Assembly: GCA_949737515.1 (NCBI GenBank)
Contig: CATJCP010000089.1
Coordinates: 1-35,148, forward strand
Direction of reading: 5' to 3'
Origin: an uncultured Oscillospiraceae bacterium
GTDB taxonomy: Bacteria > Bacillota > Clostridia > Oscillospirales > Ruminococcaceae
DNA: 35,148 nucleotides
Under the pieces are notes generated by a model that was not told the origin of the DNA, did no database searches, and saw only the letters and a list, made by a program, of their open reading frames with translations. Both the position numbers and the translations under genes were made by a program. Every line of letters starts with the position of its first letter. The first letter of the stretch is position 1. Of the stretch, positions 1 through 9,500 are shown one piece after another.

Positions 1-273
1 GTGGAGACCTTCCGAAACATGGAGCTTCCCCAAAGGGGGAGGAGCCCGGTGGTGGACGTCCCCGCAGTTCTGGTCCACTCCCACGGTCCCTTCGCCTGGG
101 GAACAGACGCCTTTAACGCGGTACACAATGCGGTGGTTCTGGAAGAAGTAGCCATGATGGCCTGGCACAACCGGATTATGCTGGGCGGCAGCATGGCTCC
201 AATGCAGCAGGAACTTTTGGACAAGCACTTCCTGCGCAAGCACGGCCCCAACGCCTATTATGGGCAGAAATAA
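1..273 (+). CDS. araD: L-ribulose-5-phosphate 4-epimerase, C-terminal 90 residues (5' end outside window)
   Basis: This is the 3' end of a class II aldolase/epimerase family gene whose start lies outside the window, so the GTG at base 1 should not be read as the start. The family converts L-ribulose 5-phosphate to D-xylulose 5-phosphate, the last step feeding L-arabinose into the pentose phosphate pathway. The segment [13 protein letters not shown] (H26 and H28 of the visible part) holds a zinc-ligand histidine of the family. The ending [19 protein letters not shown] is nearly identical in pattern to the E. coli AraD C-terminus, including the tyrosine pair near the end that carries the catalytic tyrosine. 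This separates it from the related decarboxylases (OtnC, fuculose aldolase). A strong terminator follows. The gene fits the arabinan-directed glycosidases nearby. Confidence 0.93.
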   Translation: METFRNMELPQRGRSPVVDVPAVLVHSHGPFAWGTDAFNAVHNAVVLEEVAMMAWHNRIMLGGSMAPMQQELLDKHFLRKHGPNAYYGQK

Positions 274-304
274 AACCATTTTGTATCAAGGTTAATGGGA
301 CTGA

Positions 305-350
305 AAAACCAGGCCGGCGGCCTTACAGGGGCGCCGCCAGCCTGGTTTTT
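305..350 (+). terminator. Intrinsic terminator after araD
   Basis: The arms AAAACCAGGC (305-314) and GCCTGGTTTT (340-349) pair perfectly, with an additional inner CGGCG/CGCCG stem, and run straight into a T-rich tail. This ends the araD transcript 32 bases after its stop. Confidence 0.9.
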
Positions 351-385
351 ATTGTTTTCTATCTCTATTAAGGAGGAAGCCGTTT

Positions 386-2389
386 ATGATAAAAGTACAA
401 AACAGGGAGATCAAGCCCCAATACGTGATTTCAGGGGGTGAAAAACTCCCGGTCTACTCCTTTCAAACCATTGTCGTGGGCACCGGAGCAGCGGGCTTTA
501 ACGCTGCCGACACCCTTTACCGCCTGGGCAGGGAGGATATCGCCATTGTCACCGAAGGGCTGAAAATGGGTACCTCCCGCAACACCGGCTCCGACAAGCA
601 GACCTATTACAAGCTGACTCTAGCCGGGAATGGCGGGGACTCGGTGCGGCAGATGGCCCAGACCCTCTTTGAGGGCGGAAGTATGCACGGCGACATCGCC
701 ATGACTGAGGCCGCCATGTCGGCGGGCTGCTTTTACAAACTGGTCAACCTGGGCGTCCCCTTCCCCCACAACCGCTTTGGAGAGTATGTGGGGTATAAGA
801 CCGACCACGATCCCCGCCAGCGGGCCACCTCCTGCGGCCCCCTCACCTCCCGCTACATGACTGAGCACCTGGAAAGGGCGGTGATGGAAAAGGATATCCC
901 CATCTTCGACGGATACCGGGTGGTGGAGATCATCACCCAGGGGGATGGGGAGGAAAAACGGGCTGCCGGCCTGGTGGCGCTGGAGGCGGAAAAGGGCGGG
1001 CTGGTCCTCTTTTCCGCGGACAACGTGATATATGCCACCGGCGGTCCGTCGGCAATCTATCAGGCCTCGGTATACCCTCAGAGCCAGACCTGCGCCTCGG
1101 GAACCGCCCTGGCGGCAGGCGCACGGGGGATCAATGTCACCGAATCCCAGTACGGCATTGCCTCCACAAAGTTCCGGTGGAACCTTTCGGGGACCTATCA
1201 GCAGGTGATCCCCACCTATATCTCCACTGCGGCGGACGGCAGCGATCCCCGGGAGTTCCTGGACGGGTACTTTGCCACCCCTGGGGCCATGGCGGACGCG
1301 ATCTTTCTAAAGGGCTATCAATGGCCCTTTGATCCCCGCAAGCTTGGAAGGGGCGGCTCCTCCATTGTGGATATGGCGGTCTTTGCCGAGACCAAAGAAA
1401 AGGGCCGCCGGGTGTTTCTGGACTTCCGGCGCAACCCTTCGGCGGTACAGACCCGGGAGGGAGGGCTGGATTTTTCCCTCCTGGGGCCGGAGACCAGGGA
1501 GTACCTGGAACGCTCTGGGGCAGTCCAGGACATCCCTATCCAGCGGCTGCGCCAGATGAACCCCCTGGCCTATCAGCTGTACCTGGACCACAACATCGAT
1601 ATTGCCAAGGAAATGCTGGAGATTGCCGTCTGCGCCCAACACAACAACGGCGGGCTTATGGGCAATCTCTGGTGGGAAAGCAATCTGAGGCATTTCTTCC
1701 CCGTCGGGGAGGTAAACGGGACCTTTGGGGTCTACCGTCCAGGGGGAACAGCGCTGAACTCCACCCAGGTGGGAAGCACCCGGGCGGCGCAGTTTATCAG
1801 TGAAAACTATTCTGAACCCCCCATGGGGGCAGAGGCTTTCGCCAAGGTGGCGGAACCGGCTGTCTGCAGATGTTTGGAGCTGATCCGCCGGGCAATGGGA
1901 AACGAGGGCGCGCCTTATCCCCAAATCCTGCGGAAAAAGTATCAGCAGCGGATGGACCTGTGCGGGGCATTTCTCCGGGATCTTCCCCAGGTGGAGGAGG
2001 CTATCCGGGAATGTAAAGAAGATCTGGCGGAGATGGACCGGTCTGTCTATGCCCAAATCCCCAGCCAGCTGCGGGATGTGTTCATCAACCGGGATATCCT
2101 TTACACCCAATACGTATACCTCTCGGCCATAGCGGAGTATATCCGCCGGGGCGGGAAGAGCCGGGGCTCCTATCTGGTGGGGGCAAGGGACCTGTCCGGA
2201 TGTGCGGAGCATGGGGTCCAAACCGAGCTGGACAACGGCGCGTTCAGCGGCCAGGCCTGCGAGGTGGCCTTTGACCGGGAGAACATGGCCTGCTCCTTTG
2301 CCTGGGAGGCGGTCCGGCCTATCCCGGAGGGGGAAAGCTGGTTTGAAACGGTTTACAACCAGTATATCCGCCATGAGGTAATCCGATAA
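386..2389 (+). CDS. FAD-dependent oxidoreductase, fumarate reductase/succinate dehydrogenase flavoprotein-like
   Basis: This 667-residue cytoplasmic flavoprotein has no signal peptide. The N-terminal Rossmann motif GTGAAG (residues 32-37) binds the FAD ADP moiety. A C-terminal block around residues 443-472 (FPVGEVNGTFGVYRPGG, then STQVGSTRAA) matches the second FAD contact of the fumarate reductase/L-aspartate oxidase superfamily. At the place where fumarate reductases carry the His for covalent FAD, this protein reads GTSRNTGSDKQ, so FAD is probably not covalently bound. The start is fixed by AAGGAGG (370-376), nine bases before the ATG. No iron-sulfur or membrane partner follows, so it is not a respiratory complex subunit. 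It sits between araD and a sugar-acid operon, so oxidation of a sugar, sugar acid or lactone is plausible, but the substrate cannot be read from sequence. Confidence 0.82.
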   Translation: MIKVQNREIKPQYVISGGEKLPVYSFQTIVVGTGAAGFNAADTLYRLGREDIAIVTEGLKMGTSRNTGSDKQTYYKLTLAGNGGDSVRQMAQTLFEGGSMHGDIAMTEAAMSAGCFYKLVNLGVPFPHNRFGEYVGYKTDHDPRQRATSCGPLTSRYMTEHLERAVMEKDIPIFDGYRVVEIITQGDGEEKRAAGLVALEAEKGGLVLFSADNVIYATGGPSAIYQASVYPQSQTCASGTALAAGARGINVTESQYGIASTKFRWNLSGTYQQVIPTYISTAADGSDPREFLDGYFATPGAMADAIFLKGYQWPFDPRKLGRGGSSIVDMAVFAETKEKGRRVFLDFRRNPSAVQTREGGLDFSLLGPETREYLERSGAVQDIPIQRLRQMNPLAYQLYLDHNIDIAKEMLEIAVCAQHNNGGLMGNLWWESNLRHFFPVGEVNGTFGVYRPGGTALNSTQVGSTRAAQFISENYSEPPMGAEAFAKVAEPAVCRCLELIRRAMGNEGAPYPQILRKKYQQRMDLCGAFLRDLPQVEEAIRECKEDLAEMDRSVYAQIPSQLRDVFINRDILYTQYVYLSAIAEYIRRGGKSRGSYLVGARDLSGCAEHGVQTELDNGAFSGQACEVAFDRENMACSFAWEAVRPIPEGESWFETVYNQYIRHEVIR

Positions 2390-2395
2390 GAAAAC

Positions 2396-2428
2396 GCTTC
2401 GCCAGCCGTTTCAACCGGTTGGCGAAGC
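2396..2428. terminator. Bidirectional terminator between convergent genes
   Basis: GCTTCGCCA pairs with TGGCGAAGC, extended inward by CCG/CGG, with a seven-base loop. It is followed by CTTCTTTT on the plus strand and by GTTTTC on the minus strand. It therefore can end both the flavoprotein transcript and the four-gene minus-strand operon. Confidence 0.88.
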
Positions 2429-2446
2429 GCTTCTTTTCCCACAGAG

Positions 2447-3268
2447 CTATATTTTGTCCTTGATCCCATTGAGGTTCAGCAGCTCCCGCACCTCCGCCGG
2501 GGACGCTGTATCGTGGCCCATGCAGCGGACGATCTCCGCCATCCTTTTCACCAGCTCCACGTTGTTCGCCGCCTGCCTCTCCCCGTCATAGGGGCTGTCT
2601 TCAAAACCGATCCTTACCAAGGAGGCCCCCATGGCAATGGCGGAGGTGAGGATATCAAAACTCCTCCGGCCAAAATGGGTGATCCCCCACATGGCGTCCC
2701 TGGGAATAAAGGAACGCATGGCCACAAGGTGGTCAACCGTGGCAGGGGTGGTGCAGGGATGCCCCAGGACAATGTTGTACAAAACCGGGCTGCGGAATGG
2801 CAGCTCCTTGGCCAGCTCCGTCACCCGGTTGATCATCCCAAGCTCAAAGCACTCGATCTCCGGAAGGATGCCGTGGCCATATATCTCGCGGACACAGTAC
2901 TTTACATCGTCATCTGGGTTCTGATAAACAAGCCGGCCCAGGTTGACGGAACCGGGATTCAGGGAAGCGGTCTCCACCCGCTCATAGGAGAGAGGGGCGC
3001 ATCTCTGGCGGATATCCATCTGGGAGACGCCGCCGGTGGAAGCCTGTATTACAATATCTGATTTTGAGCAGACCTCCTCCACGATCTCCCGAAAGGTGGT
3101 CAGGTCATCGGTCAGCTTTCCGTCCCGTCCTTTTACATGGAGGTGAACCATCCCGGCTCCCGCCTGGGCGGCTTCCACAATCTCCGCGGAGAGGGCCTGG
3201 GGATCGATGGAATCCGATGGGCCCGGCACCGGGGCCAGGGAAAGGATGATCTTTCGCTTTCCGTCCAT
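2447..3268 (-). CDS. Beta-keto acid cleavage enzyme (BKACE / DUF849 family)
   Basis: This 273-residue TIM-barrel protein is of normal length for the family. Characterised members (3-keto-5-aminohexanoate cleavage enzyme and relatives) use a zinc ion to condense a beta-keto acid with acetyl-CoA, giving acetoacetate and a new acyl-CoA. The metal site is visible: H42-L-H44 in MVHLHVKGRDG, and E223 in VRIGFED, corresponding to the usual RVGxED. The loop STGG (77-80) and the block ASLNPGSVN are also family hallmarks. The ATG at 3268 has AAAGGAGA seven bases upstream. It is the last gene of the minus-strand operon, three bases after the kinase stop, so the two products probably act in sequence. Its specificity is unknown. 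The residue after the HLH motif is V-K rather than the common A-R, so the substrate may differ from described members. Confidence 0.9.
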   Translation of the reverse strand: MDGKRKIILSLAPVPGPSDSIDPQALSAEIVEAAQAGAGMVHLHVKGRDGKLTDDLTTFREIVEEVCSKSDIVIQASTGGVSQMDIRQRCAPLSYERVETASLNPGSVNLGRLVYQNPDDDVKYCVREIYGHGILPEIECFELGMINRVTELAKELPFRSPVLYNIVLGHPCTTPATVDHLVAMRSFIPRDAMWGITHFGRRSFDILTSAIAMGASLVRIGFEDSPYDGERQAANNVELVKRMAEIVRCMGHDTASPAEVRELLNLNGIKDKI

Positions 3269-3271
3269 ATA

Positions 3272-4720
3272 TCAGTCTCCTTTCCCGCCATCCTGGCCTG
3301 TCAGGATGGCGACGGTCTTTTTCAAGGTGTCCTCGTTTCCCACATTGCCGGGGAATATCACATAGGGGATCCCCGGAAAACGGCTTTCTTCGCCAATAAA
3401 CCACACTGGGATTCCCGGCTGAATCTGTCCGGCGGCCCTGGCCCTGCGCACCTTCAGGGCCTTTACCCCCACATCGCTGGAGGTGATGCCGCCCTTTGCC
3501 AGGATAAAGGAGGGACGGGCGGTAAGGCGGGAAGCAATGGAGGTGACTGCATCGGAAATGGCGGTGGCGATGCGCAGCTCGTCCTCCGGGTTGCCGGTGT
3601 TCAGATCCAGCCGCTCCCGGCGGGTACAGACCGCCGCCGTCTTTCCGGCGCGGATGAGCCGGTCCGCCGCTTCAGCCGCCCTCCTTGCCTCTTCCTCCAG
3701 CTTTTCCGGCCACAGGGCCAGATGCTGGTCAAAGGTGACGAATTCCACCCCCGGCAGCGCTTTCAAGGCTTCCAACTGAGCGGTGGTCTTTTTGGTGTGG
3801 GAGCCGGCGATGATCAGCCCACCCCCGGCAGCCCCATCCGGAATCAGCTCCCGGCGGGACAGGAGGGGCCGGGAAGAAATCCCCCCGGCAGCCTTGACAA
3901 ATGCGGCAGCGGTACGGTACAAAAACCGCTTTCCATGGTCCAGCGCATCGTAGAGGGCGGCACAGAACACCATCACGTCGCACTCGTCTAGGGCGTTGAC
4001 CACAACCTTTCCAAACCCCTCTATCTCTTCCAGCCGCGCCGCAACAGCGGACACATCCTGGCTTCTCAAAAGGGACAGGGGAATTTCCGTCACCCCGGCG
4101 GCCCTATACGCCCCCTTGGTCTTCTCCTCCACCCACTCCCTCAAATCAGATCTGTGGTAGCCGAAGGTCTTGTCCTTAGCAAATTCAGTCTCCCCTGCCG
4201 GCGTTAAAATCCCATTTTCTAATACATAATGTATATTTTCCAGGGTATACCGCCCTCCCTCTTGGAAGAAGGGCAGGAGGATCTCCCCGTCAAAGGGCCG
4301 GCTGCCCTCCCCCTCCAGGGTGCGGCAGAGGGTTTCGGTCTCCAGGGGATAGTGTCCCCGCAGGGTGGAATCTCCCCGGCTGACCAGCAGGTAATCCTTT
4401 CCGGTCTTCCGGGATGCCTCTGCAACCCGGTGGGCAATCTCCCGATGAACCTCTCTGGTCTTTTCAGAGGAAAAGCTTCGGGAATTGGTCAGGATGAAAA
4501 ATGTCCGCTCCTCCTCCTGAAACCCGGCGTCTATCGACTCCTGGCTCCAATCCGTATAAACCGATATATCATGTACTGTTTGGATTCCAGTGGGATCGTC
4601 GTCCAACACAACCAGCTTCCTGCTGCTCCTTTCCAGGCGGGCAAAGAGCATCCTTTCCGCCTGTTCCCGATCTACGCCGGGATATTGTGCAAGGGCCTCT
4701 TCAAAGGGTATCTGTTCCAT
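3272..4720 (-). CDS. Four-carbon acid-sugar kinase family protein (DUF1537)
   Basis: This 482-residue kinase belongs to the two-domain family whose known members phosphorylate D-threonate, L-threonate or 3-oxo-tetronate (OtnK, DtnK). The N-terminal domain carries the signature LDDDPTGIQTV (D40-D42) that forms the sugar-acid site. The C-terminal nucleotide domain carries GGITSSDVG and ends with the typical IFPGNVGNEDTL. A GGGAGG Shine-Dalgarno lies seven bases before the ATG. The start is 15 bases after the GH127-like gene and the stop is three bases before the BKACE gene, so translation is probably coupled. The usual neighbours of such kinases are a dehydrogenase (PdxA2 or LtnD type) and a class II aldolase/decarboxylase (OtnC). 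Neither is in this operon, and a BKACE takes that place. The exact substrate is not predictable from sequence. Confidence 0.92.
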   Translation of the reverse strand: MEQIPFEEALAQYPGVDREQAERMLFARLERSSRKLVVLDDDPTGIQTVHDISVYTDWSQESIDAGFQEEERTFFILTNSRSFSSEKTREVHREIAHRVAEASRKTGKDYLLVSRGDSTLRGHYPLETETLCRTLEGEGSRPFDGEILLPFFQEGGRYTLENIHYVLENGILTPAGETEFAKDKTFGYHRSDLREWVEEKTKGAYRAAGVTEIPLSLLRSQDVSAVAARLEEIEGFGKVVVNALDECDVMVFCAALYDALDHGKRFLYRTAAAFVKAAGGISSRPLLSRRELIPDGAAGGGLIIAGSHTKKTTAQLEALKALPGVEFVTFDQHLALWPEKLEEEARRAAEAADRLIRAGKTAAVCTRRERLDLNTGNPEDELRIATAISDAVTSIASRLTARPSFILAKGGITSSDVGVKALKVRRARAAGQIQPGIPVWFIGEESRFPGIPYVIFPGNVGNEDTLKKTVAILTGQDGGKGD

Positions 4721-4735
4721 ATCGCTCCCTCCCCA

Positions 4736-6490
4736 TCAGTCCAGAGAGGGTTGATTCTCTACGTGGAGCATTTTCTCTACCATCGGCGCCCTATCGTATA
4801 TCTTTCTATTGGAATACAGCGGGTAATAGGTTCCCTGGGGATCGATTCCCACCACGTCGTCGCCCAGCCACTTGGTGCGGTATTCCAAATTCACCGCCTT
4901 TTCGGTGGTGACCCGCTCCATCATGGGGAAAGTAAGGGTAACAGCATCGCCCGCCTTGATACCGGCCAGCTTGATAAAACAGGTTTTCAGCCAGGGAAGC
5001 TGGCGGCCGTTGTATTGCCTGCTCTCCCCACCGGCAGAGCGGATTTCCACATTGGCTGCACCGTAGGGAATCCACTCCGGCGTGCGTACCTGGAGCTCTG
5101 GGATATCGCAGAGGGCTTCAACGACCACCTTACCCTCATGGGGCAGATAGCTGTATACATTGAGTTTATTTGTAGACCGGTTCAACAGCATATTGACGCT
5201 GACCCGGCCATTCTTTTCCGTGACAATGTGGGACCAGGCGTTATACAGCCCCCTGGTGCCGCCAGCCAGGCAGCAGGTCTGCACATCCATGATGTGCCCC
5301 CGTCCCCATTGGCCGGAGTAGACGAAGTCATTGGGCGCGGCGTACCCCGCAAAGGCCCCCTGAAGCCGGTCAGCCACCTTGTAATAGGTGCGGTTCGCCG
5401 TGTCCTTGTCCTTTTTGTCATATTGCTTAATCCAACTGGTATCCAGCAGCTGGGCCTCGGTGAGGTGTCCCCGGATAAACCGCTCCGCAACGCCCCAGTA
5501 CTCGGTATACCCCTTGGAGGCCAGGATAATCGCCGTTCCGATGGCGTCCACCAGGGTACAGGTCTCGTGCTCATAGGCCTGGTCGTACAGATCCCCCGGC
5601 GTCCAGCCAAAGGAGGTGCACTTGGTCCTGGCCCAGTCAAAACACTTCTTCACATAGGCCAGGAGGAAGCTGTCGTCGGTGACGTCTGCAAACCGGGCGA
5701 TAGAGGCCAAAGTTCCCATGCGGGTGTGGAAGTGGCCGTTGCGGTAGCCCAGGGCCGCGTTAAAACTGCCGTCCTCCCCAAATACGCCGCTCCGTTCCAC
5801 AATATTGGCGACAAAGTTCTCCGCCAGCTCCAGGGCGTCCCGGCTTCCTGTGAGCTGGTAGTAGCGGATGATGGGAAATACCTGGCGGCCCCACATGGCG
5901 GCAGGATCCGGACAGAGCCGGGTGTGGACCGCGTCAAAGGAGGGCCAGCCGTGCTCCGTGAACTCTGAGGCAGGGTAATACCAAGAGTCCCGCTCCTTTC
6001 TGGCAATCCGCTTCAGGGCCGCCACATGGCGGTCAGCCGCCTCCTTGGCCTGCTCGTCCCCCGTCTCCATAAACCAGGTGGTCAACCCCAGCAGCACTGC
6101 CCGCTGGTCGATCATACTGGCGCTGTCCTCAAAGCGGGACATGTGCTCAGCAATCGTCTTTTCGCTGAAATTGTTCCGGCGGTAGTTCAGGCCATCGGGC
6201 TTGAAAAAGGAAAGCAGATTTTGGTGGTAGTGCCGCTCTACTTCCTCCCCGTAAGCGCTGCCGGTCATTCTCCTGGCGAGGATGACCGCATCGGTCAGCC
6301 TGCCATGGCTGGAGCCGTAATCCCAATTACCATGGCTCATCCAGGCGGGATCTGACTGGAAAAAGCCGCTGAAAAAGGGGATGTACTCATGCTCCTCGTC
6401 CGCCACCCCGATCATGGCATGAAGGGAATGGGCAGCCCTGTCCTCCAGGGTCAGCGTGTCAGGGATCAGCAGTTTTCGCTCCTGTGGCAT
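4736..6490 (-). CDS. GH127-like glycosidase (DUF1680 / beta-L-arabinofuranosidase superfamily), divergent
   Basis: This 584-residue protein has no signal peptide and is therefore probably cytoplasmic. It resembles the (alpha/alpha)6-barrel glycosidases around GH127/GH146, which remove beta-L-arabinofuranose from plant glycans with a zinc-bound cysteine nucleophile. The zinc-thiolate elements are recognisable: E309-T-C311 in YEHETCTLVDA, and the vicinal pair C406-C407 in VQTCCLAGG. These correspond to the Glu-x-Cys and Cys-Cys ligands described for HypBA1. The acid/base glutamate expected about 16 residues before ETC (in a GEAF-like context) is not evident; the region reads SFGWTPGD. Helical-barrel repeats occupy about 1-420 and a beta-sandwich follows. 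AAGGAGTG precedes the ATG. It is the second gene of the operon, 67 bases after the GH106-like gene. It could be a distinct, undescribed family within the clan. The family-level call is moderately sure; the substrate is unknown. Confidence 0.72.
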   Translation of the reverse strand: MPQERKLLIPDTLTLEDRAAHSLHAMIGVADEEHEYIPFFSGFFQSDPAWMSHGNWDYGSSHGRLTDAVILARRMTGSAYGEEVERHYHQNLLSFFKPDGLNYRRNNFSEKTIAEHMSRFEDSASMIDQRAVLLGLTTWFMETGDEQAKEAADRHVAALKRIARKERDSWYYPASEFTEHGWPSFDAVHTRLCPDPAAMWGRQVFPIIRYYQLTGSRDALELAENFVANIVERSGVFGEDGSFNAALGYRNGHFHTRMGTLASIARFADVTDDSFLLAYVKKCFDWARTKCTSFGWTPGDLYDQAYEHETCTLVDAIGTAIILASKGYTEYWGVAERFIRGHLTEAQLLDTSWIKQYDKKDKDTANRTYYKVADRLQGAFAGYAAPNDFVYSGQWGRGHIMDVQTCCLAGGTRGLYNAWSHIVTEKNGRVSVNMLLNRSTNKLNVYSYLPHEGKVVVEALCDIPELQVRTPEWIPYGAANVEIRSAGGESRQYNGRQLPWLKTCFIKLAGIKAGDAVTLTFPMMERVTTEKAVNLEYRTKWLGDDVVGIDPQGTYYPLYSNRKIYDRAPMVEKMLHVENQPSLD

Positions 6491-6557
6491 ATTGAAACAC
6501 TCCTTGTATTAACCATAGCTTTTTGGGCTTGCTTGTCTGTAATCGATCATCCATGCT

Positions 6558-9500
6558 CTATATCCGATGGAGGCGGATCAGTCCCATCAGCCCATAGGGA
6601 TGCAGATGGTATTCCGGACTGTACTCGCTCCCTGTAGTCCGGAAGCAGTGGCAGTTTGTATTCATGGTCTTTCCAACCCTCTGATGGAACGGCCCAAGCA
6701 AATTCCGAGGACTGCTTACAACCTGGATGTCGATCTCCGCAGTCTCCCCAGCTTTCACCAAACTTGTGACATCAATATATTTCTGGCAGCTGGTAAACAC
6801 ATCCCCAAGCTGCTTGCCGTTGACCGAAAGCCCTACTACAGAGGCGCTGGCCTTTTCCAGGCTGAGGAAATATGTACCGGTCCTTCCCTCCGGAACCGGG
6901 AGAGCGGCATGATAGGTGACGGTCCCGCAATAGTGGGGCAGTCCCTGGAGGCACCAGTCCCCGTTTACCAGAAAAGCCGGCAGCGCCGCGATCTCCCGCG
7001 CCGTGTTTACGCCAAAGCCGCCCAGGAGATAACAGTCTTCAAACTCTGTGCGGTTCATGTAATTGGCGGAAACGACAATGGTGTTCTCCCCCGACTCAAA
7101 TTCCGGCAAAGGGATTTTGGCAAACGCCCTGTCGAGAAACCACCCGTTGGGGGAGACGTCCAGGGGAACGCCATTGAAGGAAATTTCATAGTCCTCCCCA
7201 TGCTCCACCACCAGGAAGCATTCCCCTTGAGGGATATCCCGCACCTGGAAGCGGAAGGAGAATTCCACCGGGATCCCATCCTTAGGATGGGGGGTGTTGA
7301 TCCACTTGTACCGCTGGGCAATGCCGTTTTCGCAAATAGGCCTCATTCCCAGAGCGGAGCGAAGCTGGTCCTGGGCCTGCCAGACCTCCGTCTCATCGGA
7401 CCAGGCCCCGTTCAGAAACCTCCACCGGCACTTGTCCAGGGTCAGGGCATTGGGAAGATCCAAAGAATAGCGGTAGCGAGGCGCGGCAGCGGATACACAG
7501 GCGCTCTCCAGGACAGCGGGCGTAAGGGCGGCCTTCTCCCCGCCGGCTTCCATCGGAACGCCTTTTTCAATGACATAAAGCTTGGACTCATTGCCGCTGA
7601 AGTACTCGGAAAGCTCCATTCGCTCCAGACAGGAGGAACGGCGCTCCCGGCTGCCGCCGGTAAGGGGATCAAGCTGGGTGATTTTCCCGGAAATATTGGC
7701 GGAAAGGGTGACGGAATACCCCCTGTCCCTGTCGTTGTTCACCACAAAGAGGGAGAAATGGTCCCCGCAGTCCTTCAGTAGGTACAACAGGCTGGGAATC
7801 TCACATCCATCCGGTCCGGCGAGGGAAACCTTCCGTGGCAGCAGAGACTCCAGGACAGAGCACACCTGGTTGGGATTTTCCACCACAGCGAGGTTTGGAT
7901 GTTGAAACAGCTGTTCCAAATCCTGACTGGGAACTCCTTCAACCATGGTAGGGAGCGGACGGACTGCCACCGCCTTGCCGCCCTGGTCCAGGAACTGTTT
8001 CAGCAGGTCAAAGGTTGAGCGCAGCATGGTGTCAATAGGGGGAACCACCACCACAGGATACGTAATCCGGCCCACGGTAAGGGAACCATTCTCCGCCCTT
8101 CCCTCCTGGGAAAGGATAATTTCATCCCCCAAATCATAATCATAGTGACAGCCGGAGAGATAGGTGAGGAATTGGTTGAACTGCTCTCCATAGGCGTTGA
8201 TAGCCGGAAGGTCCCGGTCGTTGGAGCGGTTGGGTACGCCATAGGGGTTACATCCCAACCGGCTCCAGGCAGTGGAAGCAGGATGTAGCACCAGCACATC
8301 CCGGACCGCGTCGCCTTCGGACATGACCAGGGAGACGCGGGAGAAGTAATCGTCGATATCATGGTTTTTGTTCCACCAGGCGGTCTGATAGTTAAACACA
8401 GGAGGATAATCCCGTTTGCGGCATCCGGCAATGGAATAGAGGGCCAGGTGCTGGCAGCGGATGTTGACCCCATGGACAAACTGCCAATCCCCCACCCATT
8501 TCTGTCCGTCAAAGGTGAACTCCCAGCCGGTGCAGCCATAAGTTTCAGACAGCATCCACTTCTTCCCCAGCTGGTTGACAACGCTGGCGCACTGCTTTAC
8601 TGTAATGGTTTCAGCGCAGCGCTCGGTGAGCATATCGATTCCTGGGACGGTCATATGCCGGTAATGGGGCATAATGGCGCCTCCAACTTTTGTACCCAGC
8701 CCCAGCTTATCCTCCTGGAGGAGATGGCCGGTAAAGGCAAGGTCATTGTCCTGGCACCACTGGCCGATTTGCTGGAAATAGGCCTGGTCATACAGCTCGG
8801 TAATGGTCCGCCAGAAATCATGGCGGGCTTTTTCCTGGCCCTTGCCGTTAAAAAAGATCACCGGCAGGGTGTCGAAAATATCATATCCTCGCTGCCTTTG
8901 AAAAAATTCCGGAAAGGTATAGGTCCAGGGGAGCCATGCCCGGTCTTCCGGGAAATGGGTGTGGCTGTCCGCAAGGCCTGGCTCGTCGGTGAAGATGCCG
9001 GGGACGGTTTTGCCAAACTCCGCCCCGGCATTGGCCAGGTATTTTTCGTGGGTGGCGTCAATAAAACGGCGGACCGACGCGGCGTTTAGGTTGTCTGGAG
9101 GGGTTTCGTCGTTAAACCATTCGCTTTTAAAACAAATCTCCACGCGGAAGATCATAAAGTATTCCCCTTGAGGAAGGGTTACTTCCTGAACCTCCTCCAG
9201 GTTTTGGACGCGCTGGTACTCGGTGCAGTCCATACCCTGTGCGGAAACGCGGTATACTGCCTGAACATCCGACAGGATGTGAGGCAGGGTCTGGGACAGC
9301 TGGAGGGTAAGGCCCTTGTAGCGGGAATCGTCTCCTCCGGTCTCCATAATAGATCCTCCCGCCGTACCGGAGGGCCAGCGGTCCTCGTCGTAAAGCCAGG
9401 CCTTCATATCCAGCTCTTTGGCTGTTGCCACCGCCCGGCGGATGCAGCGGAGCCACTCCTCACCCATATAGGGGGTCTCCAGCCCCTCCCGAGAGTGCAT

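Noticed and set aside
1-273. OtnC-type decarboxylase partner for the four-carbon kinase
   Set aside because: The C-terminal sequence matches AraD in detail, and a strong terminator and strand change separate it from the kinase operon.
4229-5968. A 579-codon open frame on the plus strand, antisense to the kinase and GH127-like genes
   Set aside because: It spans two well-supported minus-strand genes, has no recognisable domain and no convincing Shine-Dalgarno; such shadows are expected at this GC content. The same holds for the antisense frame at 1307-2374.
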